Positions 20,486-32,109 of a stretch of DNA of 64,000 nucleotides are shown in pieces. Origin of the DNA: Sparassis latifolia (taxonomy: Eukaryota; Basidiomycota; Agaricomycetes; Polyporales; Sparassidaceae); assembly GCA_018466975.1 (NCBI GenBank), contig CM031561.1, forward strand, positions 4,774,001 through 4,838,000. Reading direction: 5' to 3'. Numbering within the stretch: the first letter of the stretch is position 1; every line of letters starts with the position of its first letter. The notes under the pieces are model-generated. The model was not told the origin of the DNA. It saw only the letters and a program-made list of their open reading frames with translations, and searched no databases. Made by a program: the position numbers and the translations under genes.

Positions 20486-20625
20486 GGTGCAAGCAAGTAT
20501 ATTATAAGACAATAGCACACCAATTACATCATATGATCGCGGCACGTTGTGGCGGCCCATCGTTTACTTCTGCTTCCCCTCATCTCATGCTACTGTCGAA
20601 GCTAATATTTTTTTTTCTGTTTGTA
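20486..20625. promoter_or_regulatory. Shared bidirectional promoter region
   Basis: The 140 bp between the ATG of the minus-strand DUF6698 gene (20485) and the first usable ATG of the plus-strand transposase (20626) must hold both start regions. It contains a T-rich run (20607-20617) but no certain TATA box. Inferred from gene geometry only. Confidence 0.4.
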
Positions 20626-23600
20626 ATGCTCTGTTTTGGCTGCCAAAGAAGAATCACAGTGGTTGGATACAAAAATCACACCAATCGGTGCAAAGAAGCC
20701 CTTCAGTTCACTGCAGGTTCTGTTCAGAAACATAGAGAGAATGTGGCCAAAATGGCCTCTTCGAAGCTCAGATGACTTGAGTACAATCAGGACCTGAGCA
20801 ATGAGCATGAAGCTTTGCGAGAAATGCTAAATGAGGTAAGCAGGCGATCTATCCTGTGAAGCAGAGAATTGATTATACACATACTACCGTTAGATGCCTG
20901 ACATCGAACCTGTACCTCCGCTTAGTCAGGATGCAGTGGGTTCAAACACAGACATACCCATCCAGGAGGTCACAGACCCGAGTACAGTCAGCAAATTTGG
21001 TCGACGATGTAAGCTGCCATGAGCACTGGTTGATTATCTTCCCTCCAGCTTTGGCAGTCTTCCTTTGCATATTCCAAGGGAGAAGATTCCACCAAAGAGA
21101 CCTCGAAAGTCCTGCATGACTACTACCATCGAAGGGGCACCTCCACCAGCAGCACCTGTCTCTGTCCCCTCAGATATAGATGAAGATGTTTCGCATTTTG
21201 AGATGGAACCAAATCAGTTTGACGTCTATCGGCAATACACGTTCAAGCCTCAGACTGATCCCAAGGATGAGATCGCTCTTGATGCTCTCTGCGACACATT
21301 CACTCTTGCTACTGCTCGACCTACTACTTCCTTTGAGCCTCGGAGGGCTTTGCGTGGTCTCGGATAGGCATTCATCAAGAAGGCTGTGGATTTACAGCAG
21401 AATTTTTTCATTCCCTTCCTCAATGTCACCACGTATCGGTTAATTTCCTGGTTTTATAATGCATCCTCTGTCAAATCAGTTGAAGATCTTGACCGTCTCG
21501 TTGATGAAGTGCTCCATGCCGAGGATTTCGATATGAAGCATCTTGAAAACTTTGGTGCAGCTCGTGAACTCAAGCGGCTGGATGATTACACCACTGCATT
21601 TGATGCGAATGACAACTGGAAAGAAGGTTCTGTCAGGATTTGATTACCAAAGGAGAATGCAAAGTACAAGACTGAAGCAGACGCTCTGGAGTTCGAAGTC
21701 TCCGGGATTTACTATCGCCCACTGCTAGAGGTCATCAAGGCTGCGTACATGGATATCTCTGCTCGACAGTACCACTTCATCCCACACAAGCTCTTCTGGC
21801 GACCACCATTGGAGCCGAGTTTGAATGGTCATGAAGATGCAGAGTCAGAGCCAGTACGAATTTATAGTGAGCTTTACAATTCAGATGCAATGCTGGAAGA
21901 GGATGCAAAGATTCATGCTCAACCTCGTGATCCTGAGGATGACCCCAGTGTCGAAGTAGCCATTGCACCGGTCATGATATGGTCCGACTCCACTCACCTT
22001 GCAAGCTTCGGAAGTGCATCACTTTGGCCGATCTATGTCTATTTTGGCAGCCTGTCAAAGTATTTCCAGGGAAAACTGAGTGCATTCGCTGCACATCATC
22101 TGGCTTATATACTGTCGGTATGTCCTTTCCATATTTTGTAAATGCAAGCTTGTCACTGACGTATCCTAATAATCTCAGTTGCCAGAGAAAATCCAGGACT
22201 ACTATATTTCAATATACAATGTTGCTGCAACGGCTGCTGTTCTAACATTCTGCAAGCGAGAGCTCATGCAGGCAATTTGGCTTCTTCTGTTGGATCCGGA
22301 ATTCATGCATGCCTATCAACACGGCATTCTAATCATTTGCGGAGATGGTATTCTACGACGTCTCTTCCCTCGGTTTTTTACATACTCTGCTGATTATCCA
22401 GAGAAGTAAGTGTATTCTTTCAACAAGTCATACTTTGTAACTTATGTGACTTATCTGCAGAGTCCTACTCTCCTGCATCAAATACCTTGCACGTTGTCCT
22501 TGTCCACGGTGCCTCATTGAGAAGTCAAACATTTCGCAGATGGGTACGAAGGCTGACTCATACTGCCATGCAAAGACTCGTCAGGATGATAGTTGGCTTT
22601 GAAATGTGCTCACTATGGCACGCAACTGGATATTCAAGAAAGGTTGGGCATTGACAAGCAAGAAATTCTGGGCACTTGACATCAAGTCATTGATCCCAAC
22701 AAGGGTGCGTAGCTTATTCTTTATGACACAATCCTCACTAATTAATGTGGTCAATCCAGAGTGCATTTTCTACTCGCCTCTCCCAGTTCAGCTTCAACTT
22801 TTACTTGATGTTCGTGCCAGACCTTATGCATGAATTTGAGCTCGGTGTATGGAAGGCAATCTTCATTCATTTGCTGCGTATTCTATATGCTGCCGGTGGT
22901 GATAAGATCCAGGAGTTTAATAAAAGGTGACCACAAGTATTCACTGGCTGCAAACTTCATACACTAATTGTCATCTTGAGTGCAGATTTCGCAAGGTGCC
23001 AACATTTGGTCATGATACCATCCAACGCTTCAGTGCCAACGTCTCAGCTATGAAGAAATTAGCGGCACGAGACTTTGAAGACATTCTGCAGGTAACGTAC
23101 ATGCCACTCGTGCTGTTACCAGTTGCTAACAAAAATGTACTGTCTAGTGCATTATTCCAGTCATGGAGGGTCTTCTGCCGAAGAGACATGACAAGATCAT
23201 TGCCGATCTTTTATTTGAACTGGCTAACTGGCATGCACATGCGAAGTTGCGGATACATACTGACAGCACGTTGAAGAGCTTTGAAAAGGTCACTACTTCA
23301 CTCGCCGTGGCGATGCGCCACTTTGTCCGAACAACTTGTAAAGATTTTGTCACGAGAGAACTCTCTAAAGAGGAGGCCGCTAGAGGGTGTCGCAAAGCCG
23401 CACTGGCTGCCAAAGGTGGCATGGCGCAGAGGTGTTCCAGCAAAATGGGACTGAAGCATAAGAGGCTCAACCTGGAGACATACAAATATCACTCTCTTGG
23501 TGATTATCCCAAGATGATCTGATTAGTTGGTACAACAGACAACTACAGTACGCAGGTGGTGAGCTCAGTCATTACTTGCTCAGAGTTGTGAGAATGTACT

Positions 23601-25214
23601 GACCACAGCTGTGCAGGGTGAACTTGAACACTGCCGGGTGAAGCGTTTTTATGCGCGTACAAATAAGAATCGGTTTGTTTTTCAGATTGCAAGGCACCAG
23701 CGCAGAGAAGCTGTCTTGCAGGCCATGAAGTAAAGGGAAGGGGAAACTCAGCATCGGACATACGAACAGACAAGAACTCTTGAGGCCGCACAAAATCGTG
23801 GCACAGCCCTCAGCTCCTCAGACCAAGAGCCTCTCCCTTTCACATCCCTGAGAATGTGTTATCACATGTCCGAATCCGAGCGGTACCATGAAGATCTTAC
23901 TGGATGGGTTGCAAAGAACAAGGATGACCATGCTTTTGTGGTAAGTCCATGCATTGGTTGCATCGGTAAGACATGAACATCACAATCTTTTTGACAGGAT
24001 TTCATTCCTAGTCTCAAAGACCACTTGCTCACACGTCTCACAGGCCAACTGTTTAACGGAGACGACTACACGTTCTCAAATGCAGAACAGGACCAAGTTG
24101 CATTTGCAAACAACCGCATCTATCGTCACAAGGTAATCTGCATCAACTACACAACTTACGATATGCGTCACGCTCAAGATTCCATCAATCCGCGCACTCA
24201 CGCAGACATTATGGTTCTTGCACGTAAAGATGGGACGACCGGTGTAGATGAACATTTGTTCTGGTATGCTCGCGTCGTTGGCATCTATCACGTCAATGTA
24301 CGCCACCTTAGCTCATCATCAAAGTCAAGAGAACCGCAGTGCATGGACTTCTTGTGGGTACGCTGGTTTTCACTAGACTTGTCTGCTCCTGGGGGGTTCG
24401 CGCGGCGACGCTTGCCCCGCATCACCTTCATTGATTCACAGGGTCCTGATATTCCATTTGGGTTTGTCAGTCCAGACGAGGTTCTTCAAGGAACACATCT
24501 TATTCCTGCATTTGCCCATGGCAAGACATCCGAGTTACTGCCACAATCTATTGCACGCCAGGAAAGCGAGCAAAATGAAGACTGGAAGTACCATTATGTG
24601 AATATGTATGTATTTCCATCTTTCTGCACTCAAATATTCAAGCACTGATGCTGCTGACTAGATTTGTTGACCGTGATATGTTCATGTGCTACCTAGGTGG
24701 GGGTGTCAGCCACAAGGGTGCAGGAACTTCACAGTACCGGATGCACAAGGAGAATGAACACTGCAATGGACAGGATAGAGGAGATGAGGATGGGGAGAGT
24801 CAGAGTGAGTATGCAAACAAGGAGGAGGAAGGGGACGAGGTGGATGTGGACGATGAAGATGAGGAAGACACAGATGGTGAGAATGATGATAGAAAGGAGG
24901 AGGAGGAGGAGGAGGAGGAGGAGGAGGAGGAGGAGGAGGAGGAGGAGGAGGAGGAGGAGGAGGAGGAGGAGGAGGAGGAGGAGGAGGAGGAGGAGGAGGA
25001 GGAGGAGGAGGAGGAGGAGGAGGAGGAGGAGGAGGAGGAGGAGGAGGAGGAGGAGGAGGAGGAGGAGGAGGAGGATGATAATGATGATGATGATGACGAG
25101 GTAGGTGAAGAGGAGGGCGACGAGGAAGACAATATTGTCGACCTTGGCCCGGAGGATGGCGAGGATGGTAATATTGAGGATGAATATGGGGTTGATGGTT
25201 TCGCACCACTATGA
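20626..25214 (+). pseudogene. Plavaka-type (CACTA-like) DNA transposase, decayed
   Basis: The protein order matches Plavaka transposases of Agaricomycetes: an N-terminal C2HC finger (CFGCQRRITVVGYKNHTNRC), an acidic linker (ETEPNEF-like, here FEMEPNQFDVYRQY), a conserved core (ISELYNSDAM-like, here IYSELYNSDAMLEEDAK; VMIWSDSTHLASFGSASLWP; FFTYSADYPEK; CPCPRCL; VPDLMHEFELGVWKAIFIHL; RFSANVSAMKKLAARDFEDI), then a C-terminal region (VRWFSLDLSAPGGF, VDRDMFMCYLGGGVSHKG) and an acidic tail ending DGFAPL. Short introns remain recognisable. In-frame stops interrupt conserved parts at about 20773, 21020, 21365, 21641, 22600, 23520 and 23731, so no full transposase is made. The tail contains a 177-bp GAG repeat. 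Frames after 24025 are open. Confidence 0.88.
24897..25073 (+). repeat. (GAG)59 trinucleotide microsatellite, poly-Glu
   Basis: About 59 uninterrupted GAG codons in the acidic tail of the transposase pseudogene. No GAA interruption is seen, so the tract grew by slippage rather than by selection for acidity. It is preceded by a mixed GAT/GAG/GAA acidic segment and followed by GAT repeats. Exact length may be limited by assembly. Confidence 0.9.
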
Positions 25215-26928
25215 CTCGGAAGGCCGGGTATGAGGTGAGCTCCTTTTGCTTTCTTCGACTTGGAATTTTCTTAACTTTCGATGCAGGACCATGTCTTCAT
25301 CACCAAGTGTAACAGGCCTCCAGCCACATGAGCCTGCCGATAGTCCATGATGTCTAATTCTCTTCTCTCGTTAGCTGTGTATGTTTTCACTGCTTGAACA
25401 TGTACTTGTACTATATAGAAACATATTCTACAGTCCCTATACCTTATTAAAACCTTAGTTCTCTGTACAGCGAGCGTGTCGAAGCCACGAGTCAATTGGC
25501 GCCAGTGGGCGCTTGTCATGCCCTACAATCTTTGACCTGTGCCGGTAGCCGGCTGTCTATGTTTACAAGCCAAAGCAAGAGCTGTTATCATTTGCATCCC
25601 TTACCGAAGCCGACAGACGTTTACAGTCGATTGAAAGAAAATACAAGGCAAGCGGCCGAATTGCAAGCAATCACCTGCATTGCACTCTCATGCAATCTCC
25701 CCGCACTTTTGCTGATGGAACTGCATGTCCGTCCAAGGACTCGTCGGTATCCTTCAATATGCAAGTCGGAGTAGCTGTTACATCTAAGGGTCATATTTGT
25801 AAGTCAACACAATACCCAGAAGACAAGTGGATGACTGTCTTACATAGCCAAGAGTCTCATCTCCTCCGTTCAGCACGACAGCTCAAGGATGCTCAGGTTG
25901 AAATGCGCTGCAAACTGATATTGTGAGTGAGAATCAAACGCACCTCCAAGCGCATCACTCAGCGAAGGCTCGGACTCGAACGACCTGCACGCGATGTAAG
26001 ACAGCTCTCCGGTTTCAGGCTGCAAGAAACAGATTAGTTCAGATGGCTCACCTTAAGGTACACGCACACAGAACCACCCCAGATACAGGAAAGCGAGGGG
26101 ACGTCGAAAGTGAAGGAGGAAGAGACGTGGGAGGCATTGCGAAAATTTCATCACGACTGTATCGTCGACTTTCCCACTCCGCCTCGGCTTCTTTGCTTAG
26201 CGAATGCGGCGTGACTGGCTCAGGACTTCAGGAAACAGAGCTCAAGTGAAGCCTCCCTTTGGGTGGATCATTGAGCATCTCAAATCAAGCTTTTCTGAGG
26301 ACATGAACTACCACTATGGACATCACACAGATCATTAGGCTACTTAGTTTTTTTATTTGGGGCAGAGGGAGACATAGATGACCTCCCCCGATGCAGGGAC
26401 TGGCCAGCTTCCCGTTTCGGAGCAGACCGCGGGACATCCCAAGAGGCTGAACATCAATCAGGTGTCCTTCGGATGGGATGCAGCCTGGCTGCCAGACCTT
26501 TCGACAGCTGGTATCTCGCAGACTCAGCCATGGAACAATCGGCCTGAACAGAGTTGGCGGTGTACAAAGTAGCAGATGGCTGGCAGGCAAAGTGCAACTG
26601 GGGCACGGCACCAGACCGATGCGTCAGTGAGCTCCAGCCCGCAGTTGAGGGCGTCGAGCACTATGACCGACAACGGCGGACGCCGCCTCCGCCAAAGGTG
26701 CCGAGTCATTTGGAAGACTCTCCAAAACATCTATTTTCTGACAGCTTCAGCGCGCCACTACTAGATAGATTGTGACAGAGTGATGCATCTATTCAACACA
26801 CAAAGACAGAACAGTCTCGAAGACTCGCGCATGGCCGCATCGTCAAGCGTCGTGAAATAACCAGCCACCCCGCGCCACTTTTCCTTCTATATTACAATCC
26901 TGAACACGTCGTTATGCGCGTCGCCGTT
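25215..26928. other. Right flank of transposase; no supported gene
   Basis: Short ORFs only. 25585-25765 carries weak TTGCAA-like motifs that mirror the left cluster. A segment at about 25960-26005 has a tRNA-like TTCGAGTCC run on the minus strand but lacks a matching acceptor and D arm. 26550-26780 has proline-rich ORFs of low interest. I could not find the terminal inverted repeat of the element. Confidence 0.45.
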
Positions 26929-28592
26929 TCACCCTAAAAGACCCTCGTTGTCCGACCACGCCGTAGACGATCCAGCGGACGAGACCAGCTCTGTGTATCG
27001 CGCAATCCGAAGACGCTGCGACGGCGGGACAATTCTGTCATCCAAGCCGTGCTGCATACCGCCAGCCAGGACGCCAACACGCATCATCGAGAGCAACTGA
27101 ATATAGACTCTAAGCAGTGCACAGCGCAATGAAAGAAAAGACTTACATTATGCGCAGCATTAGAGTGGTCGTAGACACCGCCGAAGAACGCCGTTGTCGC
27201 GTCGCGTCCAATGTTCTTCGCGATCAGGTGACGACCACCAGGGTGATCGTCGATGAACGAAGACAGGTCGTGGATGAAGCCGGCGACGACGACAAGTGGC
27301 CGCTTAGTCGACTGCTTCTGGACTGCGCGACATGTGAATACGGACGACAGTGAGAATTGATGTAGAAGTACGTACAGGTCTCCCAGTTGACGATGGGCAA
27401 ATCATTCGCGTCGGGCGCAAACACAAGCCCCTCTTGCGTCTCCCGCAGTCGCTTGAGCTGCATCGTAAGCTGGCCTTTGCGCACCTCGTTCTCGGGGAAC
27501 TTCTTGAGATGACTCGCGAGACCAAGCTTGGCGCACGTCCAGATGAACCACTTGGTCGGGTCGTACTGGTACCACTTGATCGCGTTGCGATAGTCCGTGG
27601 GGAACTGGTGATGAAAGTTGTGGTAACCCTCCCCGTTCGTGACGAAGGCGGTGAGCATATGATCCTTCGGCGTGTGCTTGTCGTCGAAGGGCGTCTCACC
27701 GATCCAGTGCGCCAGGGAGTTGACGCAGAAAGTTGACTGTCCCGCGCGTCAGCACGCGTCGGAGTGTGAGAGAAGTAAAGACACTCACATGGTGCACAAA
27801 AGTAAGACGGGCGGCACCCGCATACACGAACCCGCCCCACCAATCACCCCAAAAGATCCCGGCAACGAACGTGGGGAAGAGGAAGCCGAACGTGACAATG
27901 AGCTGCAGATACCAGCGGTGCTGCCACCTGACGACTTCGCTCTTACTGAGATCACTGACGTCAGCAACGCCGGGCTTGCGACGAGGTTTGACGAGCATCC
28001 AGCCAACGTGCGACCACCAGAAGCCCTTGTTCGCGTCGTATGGGTCGAGCTCGGTGTCTGTGTAGCGGTGGTGAGCGCGATGCCCGCGAGACCACCACCT
28101 GATGGAACCCTCAACCGCGCCAGCGCCAGCCATAGCAAAGAAGTACTCGAGCGGCTTCGACGCGTTATAGGAACGGTGCGCCCACAGACGGTGGTACCCA
28201 GCCGTGATGCCTACGGTAGAACGCGTTAGCACCCGTGCGACGCGTAAAAATGGGAGACACTTGCCGAGACCGGTAATGAAGTAGTACACAACGCACCACC
28301 AGAAAGTCTCGGTTCGCATCTTGACGTGAAACGCGCCCCAGATGGCGATGGACGGAGTGATGGTCAGGATAGCCAAGCTGAGGTAGTTGAGCTCCTTGTA
28401 CAAGCTGCTCCAGGTGATCGGCGGGAGTGGCTTTTGGTTCTTGATAGTCCAGCTGACGTAGTTTTCGGGAACGCCGAGGTCGACGGGGACGTCCTCCTTG
28501 AGCGTTGCCGTCCTGGGCGGCGGGGTCAGCGGCGGGGTGAGGACCGACTTCATCTGCGGCGAAGGCGAGCGCGTCTCGACGACGGACGACAT
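26929..28592 (-). CDS. ole1: Delta-9 fatty acid desaturase with cytochrome b5 domain, complete
   Basis: Full stearoyl-CoA desaturase of the ER. Exons on the minus strand: 28592-28265, 28210-27789, 27736-27376, 27322-27147, 27096-26929; lengths keep phase throughout. Start ATG is at 28592. Order: soluble leader, membrane segments (LAILTITPSIAIWGAF; VVYYFITGLG), histidine box 1 HRLWAH, box 2 HRAHH, two more hydrophobic segments, box 3 HNFHH, then cytochrome b5 with HPGG and the GGVYDHSNAAHN block. The three boxes bind the di-iron centre; the fused b5 supplies electrons. The first intron (28264-28211) begins GC rather than GT and gives the exact family sequence GLGITAGYHRLWAH across the junction. 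It faces the partial paralogue at 1-827 across about 26 kb of repeats. Confidence 0.97.
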
Positions 28593-29840
28593 GGCCACAC
28601 AAGAAGAGATTGAGGAGGAAGGGGCGAGATGAAGAATTGGGGAAACATGTCAGACTTTATATGAGCCTGCTTCCCCCAACGTTTTCGCTACATCAAAATC
28701 GAGGGCCCCCGGAAGTACGTCGGGATACATAGCACCGCTTTCGTGCAGTAACGGCGAACGCTCAGGTCTTTCAAATCGGCCAATATTTCAGACATATCAG
28801 AAAAAAAACATGAAGCTCCGGAGCACGCTTGAGTGAAAGCAGTGCCATCTTCTTCGTGTCTCTCATTTCCGCGTGACACTTCAAAGCTTCACCGCAAAGG
28901 CCCCATTTGGCTGCCCCATAGCGGTGTCCCGGGTCTTTACTCTTTCCCCCAAGTTGATTCACCTGAAGTTCCAGATTACAATTTCCTGCCCGGGATTCAC
29001 CAAAGACTACTCCAGATTCCGACCAGACCAAGGCCATCTTCAGATACCGCAGCCCAACAGAGCTTTGTGCACGCAAAAGTCGTCCGACGGTACGCTGAAG
29101 TATGCCACGTGGACTTCAATCCGTTGGGGAAGGACGCTGCGGTGGACGTCAAGAGGAAGTCTTCGTAAACATCTAGGACTCAGTACTCAACGCCCGCAGT
29201 ACTTTCTTCTAGATTCTTCGTGGATGGCTGTCATTTGTAGCTGTTGTTTGGCGCCTGCCAGTAATGTAGCGTCGTGGTAGGTTAACATTGAAACTTGTAG
29301 AAGGGCGCACGAAATAATCCATGCGTAAATGAATACTGCAGCATCCATTTGAATTCCTGAAGTACGTCGAATTTGAAGGGTATGACTCACGCGTGAGTTT
29401 TCAATTGTCCAACTGTCAGTGGGGGCGATCATCTTTGACCCGACGGAGAACTGGCCTCAAAGGGAGGTGACTAGGGCTAACGTTCATAAGTAGCGCATCA
29501 GAAACCTACGGAAGTCTCGTGTGCTCCACGAAACAATGACATCCAAGTCGCCCGACATGGAACAGACGAACAAGTAGTGACGACTATCGGACCAGTACTG
29601 TCGAGAGAATCATGCTGCGGTGCAGCTATAATGGTTATTTAAATTTAAAGCCTAAGGCCTCACGGGTGAAGTGAAATCGCAGTGCTCGCGAGAGTTTGCA
29701 CTGGGACGTTGGGTAGGGTGGCCAAGATCATCTCAGAAGCCCCTGCCTCTGTGACTCGCCAGCTGCAGGCGCGGGAGGCGGATATCGAAGGAGTTCTCAG
29801 GCAGAGCAAGCCTGTCACCCATGGACGTCCGAGAGGATAC
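28593..29840. other. Promoter side of desaturase and non-coding DNA
   Basis: Short ORFs without domain content. The first few hundred bases should include the desaturase promoter, as its start is at 28592 on the minus strand; an AT-rich stretch TATATGAG-like at 28656-28663 could be a core element. Nothing else is supported. Confidence 0.4.
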
Positions 29841-30600
29841 TCACTCTAACCAGTGGATCTCGAGATGTTTGAGCCGAGGATTGTGTGCGAGAGTCACGCA
29901 AGAAAGTACAAAGCGAGGGTAGGGGATACTAAGACAGCGAAATGAAACAGGTTCAATACATTGACTCACCACCGCTACGGGCTCAGACCCACAAAGTAAT
30001 AATACCTTGAAACGGAGGCCTGAGATCTTCAACGGATCTTCCGAGTTTCTGAACCAAATCGTCAAGACCATCGAGTTCCGTCCGACGCAACGAGCAGCCC
30101 AATGTAGTCTGCGGACACCCATGCTTACATGCGATTGAAGAATGGAAGGGACCATGAGAAAAAGCGGCGGCTGATCCACCACGAGTCCGTCAATGGTTAT
30201 CTCTGCAGTACCGATGGGTAGCCGGTATTAGAATATCCCAAGAGAAAATGGAGAACAGAAAATGGAGAACAGAAAATGGAGAACAGGCAGACTACTCTGC
30301 AAGCAGGGTGGTCGATTAGGAACCCATACACGCTGTGGATGTCCCTCACCCACACGCCTTTCAATTTAAGTGCCGTCAATTTGAATGAGGGAAAAAACAT
30401 GGCCGCCAGAAGCTGCCCCAGCCGATTCCAATGCATGCGTTCCACAGAGGTGTCCGACGTCGTGCAGCAGTGACAGAATTGGTAAACGCGGGAGGATCCT
30501 GTCTTCTGTAAGCTCGAACCCCAATGTCAACATGCGGACGTAGCGGATTAACGCCAGACGTGATAATGTAGCGTTGTCCAGGAGGTCTGCAAACCTAACT
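29841..30600 (-). pseudogene. Relic of an F-box/LRR-like gene
   Basis: Three minus-strand pieces in different frames follow the order of the F-box-like gene at 39953-41179. First, 30600-30366: FADLLDNATLSRLALIRYVR, then LTLGFELTEDRILPRLPILS. Second, 30445-30197: QLLAAMFFPSFKLTALKLKG, then DIHSVYGFLIDHPACRVV. Third, 30182-29841: VDQPPLFLMVPSILQSHV, then VRRLHWAARCVGR. The intact gene has matching FADLL, VRELTL, TAAVFPMLKMLKLR, NSLYRFLFNHSKCKIVR and VRKFQWAS blocks. At least one frame change and the lack of an F-box start argue for a decayed copy. Confidence 0.5.
30243..30284. repeat. Three tandem copies of a 14-bp unit
   Basis: AGAAAATGGAGAAC occurs three times head to tail without a mismatch. 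It lies in the gap between two pieces of the F-box relic, consistent with an intron or decayed DNA. Confidence 0.85.
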
Positions 30601-30654
30601 GCAGGAATCGAGATGCAGACCTCATCACTACGAACGCCGAAAGTGGCATCCGTT

Positions 30655-30915
30655 CTCGGTGAAAATTGCCATACATCTGAGGGAATTTTACTACTTTCCG
30701 CGAGAACACATCCACAAACGTGACTAGGTGGGTAGTGAAATTCCCCTCGGATATGACGGGTTTCACCCGGTTCGGTGGTGTCTACGGGTGGCTCAAATTT
30801 CACCAGCTTTCTGGTCTATGTGAGTTACCTGGCGAAATTTCACTACGTGTGAATTCACCGTTCTTTCGGGTGAAATAAGATATTCACGATGGCACTGGGT
30901 GAAAATCACCACTTC
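30655..30915. repeat. Cluster of GGTGAAA / TTTCACC motifs
   Basis: GGTGAAA or its complement recurs about seven times in 260 bp, near 30658, 30737, 30763, 30798, 30833, 30870 and 30896. Some pairs form small palindromes, such as GAAATTTC and GGTGAAAATCACC. No coding role is apparent. The cluster lies upstream of the F-box relic when read on the minus strand. Confidence 0.5.
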
Positions 30916-31851
30916 CGGCGTTCACAGTGCAATCAGGGCTTCCGCACAGAAAATATGAAAGTGTGTGGTCGGGAGAAAGGGGCGATAGGTCAGACTGCAG
31001 GCAATACTGACTCTGAGAGCATGTGAGTCGTCCTAGAGACGGTCGATGATGTGGTCGAATCCCTCGACCGGAAATGCCGATTCCACGCATTAGGTGAAAC
31101 TGTAGGCAGACAGTCAATACGACTTGGATACGATATCGAGAATGGCGTGCAAATGCTGGACAGACTCACAGGTCAGGTCTGCGTCGTGCGAGATGGAGAG
31201 TGTCTTGAATGAAATGATCTTACCCCTACTGTGATGCGACAGACGGGGTTTTCTTCGGTGTTGAACGTGCAAGTTCAACGTTCAGCGTACATCCAGGCTT
31301 CGTACAATCTCCCAAAGGCAGACTACAAAATCAGTCCTATAAGAGGGGAGAGGGATGGACAGAGGCTCGCAGTACGCAGACACGGATATCCGAGGTACGA
31401 GGTTGAAGCAGAGTGTCTACCATCTGCCTTCAAGTTCGGGAGACTAGCAGTACCGTCACGTCCCGATTCAAGTTGATTACATCGATCGAGCAAGTCACGC
31501 GCCAGGCGGCCCCAGCTTTCAACCGTAACTTGCTGTATGCTCGAGATTGCAGACCGACGCACTACTACTGGTTTCGCCTTGAAGCCGCAGCCATCGATAG
31601 AGGTGACATGGAAGAACTGTGCAATTGTTTTCGTAAGCCCGACTGACAACATTGGGTAATGAGTTCTAATTCACGCGCCGGTGCAGAGAATACAACCACT
31701 CCGTCCAGTGTTATTATTGGTCTTGATCGGGAGAGGAGAAGGTCTGAAATTATATGTCAGCCTGTTTCCGGCGGTTCGTGTCGTGACCCCGAGACAGACG
31801 GCGATTTCTTTGGGTCTTTCCTCACTGCAGAGTGTGTCGTATTTGTTCAAT

Positions 31852-32109
31852 ATGGTGGGCTCACTCACCGAATCCACTGGCGAGGCTGTCATTTTACAAG
31901 ATGGCTCAAATTTGCCATTCCCTACGGAGTTGTTTCGGTCGATATACTCCCACATTCAATTTTCCTTAAGAAATCTTGCCGGGGAGTCGTCAAAGAGGAC
32001 GTTGGAGAACCTGACTTTGACGTGCAAAATATTCCATTATATCGCACAGCATCTCTTGTTCGACTCTTGCACTTTCCCTATATCTCGCGCTCGGCAAGAC
32101 ACCTTCTGA
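31852..32109 (+). pseudogene. F-box-like N-terminal fragment
   Basis: From ATG at 31852 the frame encodes LPFPTELFRSIYSHIQ, then TLENLTLTCKIFHYIAQHLL and FDSC, and stops at 32109. This is the pattern of the degenerate F-box at the start of many basidiomycete F-box/LRR proteins (LPxEL...I...LxxLxLxCKxFxxxAxxxLF). The repeat domain that should follow is absent, so this is a fragment or a 3'-truncated gene. It is on the opposite strand to the relic at 29841-30600, so the two are not one gene. Confidence 0.4.

Noticed and set aside
24706..25209. Long proline-rich and serine-rich ORFs opposite and overlapping the GAG tract
   Set aside because: They are the other frames of the GAG repeat and have no independent coding evidence.
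25958..26010. tRNA-like TTCGAGTCC sequence on the minus strand
   Set aside because: No complementary acceptor stem, D arm or anticodon arm in the right places.
27350..28613. Several long plus-strand ORFs (up to 185 codons) opposite the complete desaturase
   Set aside because: Antisense shadows of a GC-rich gene; no domain content of their own.
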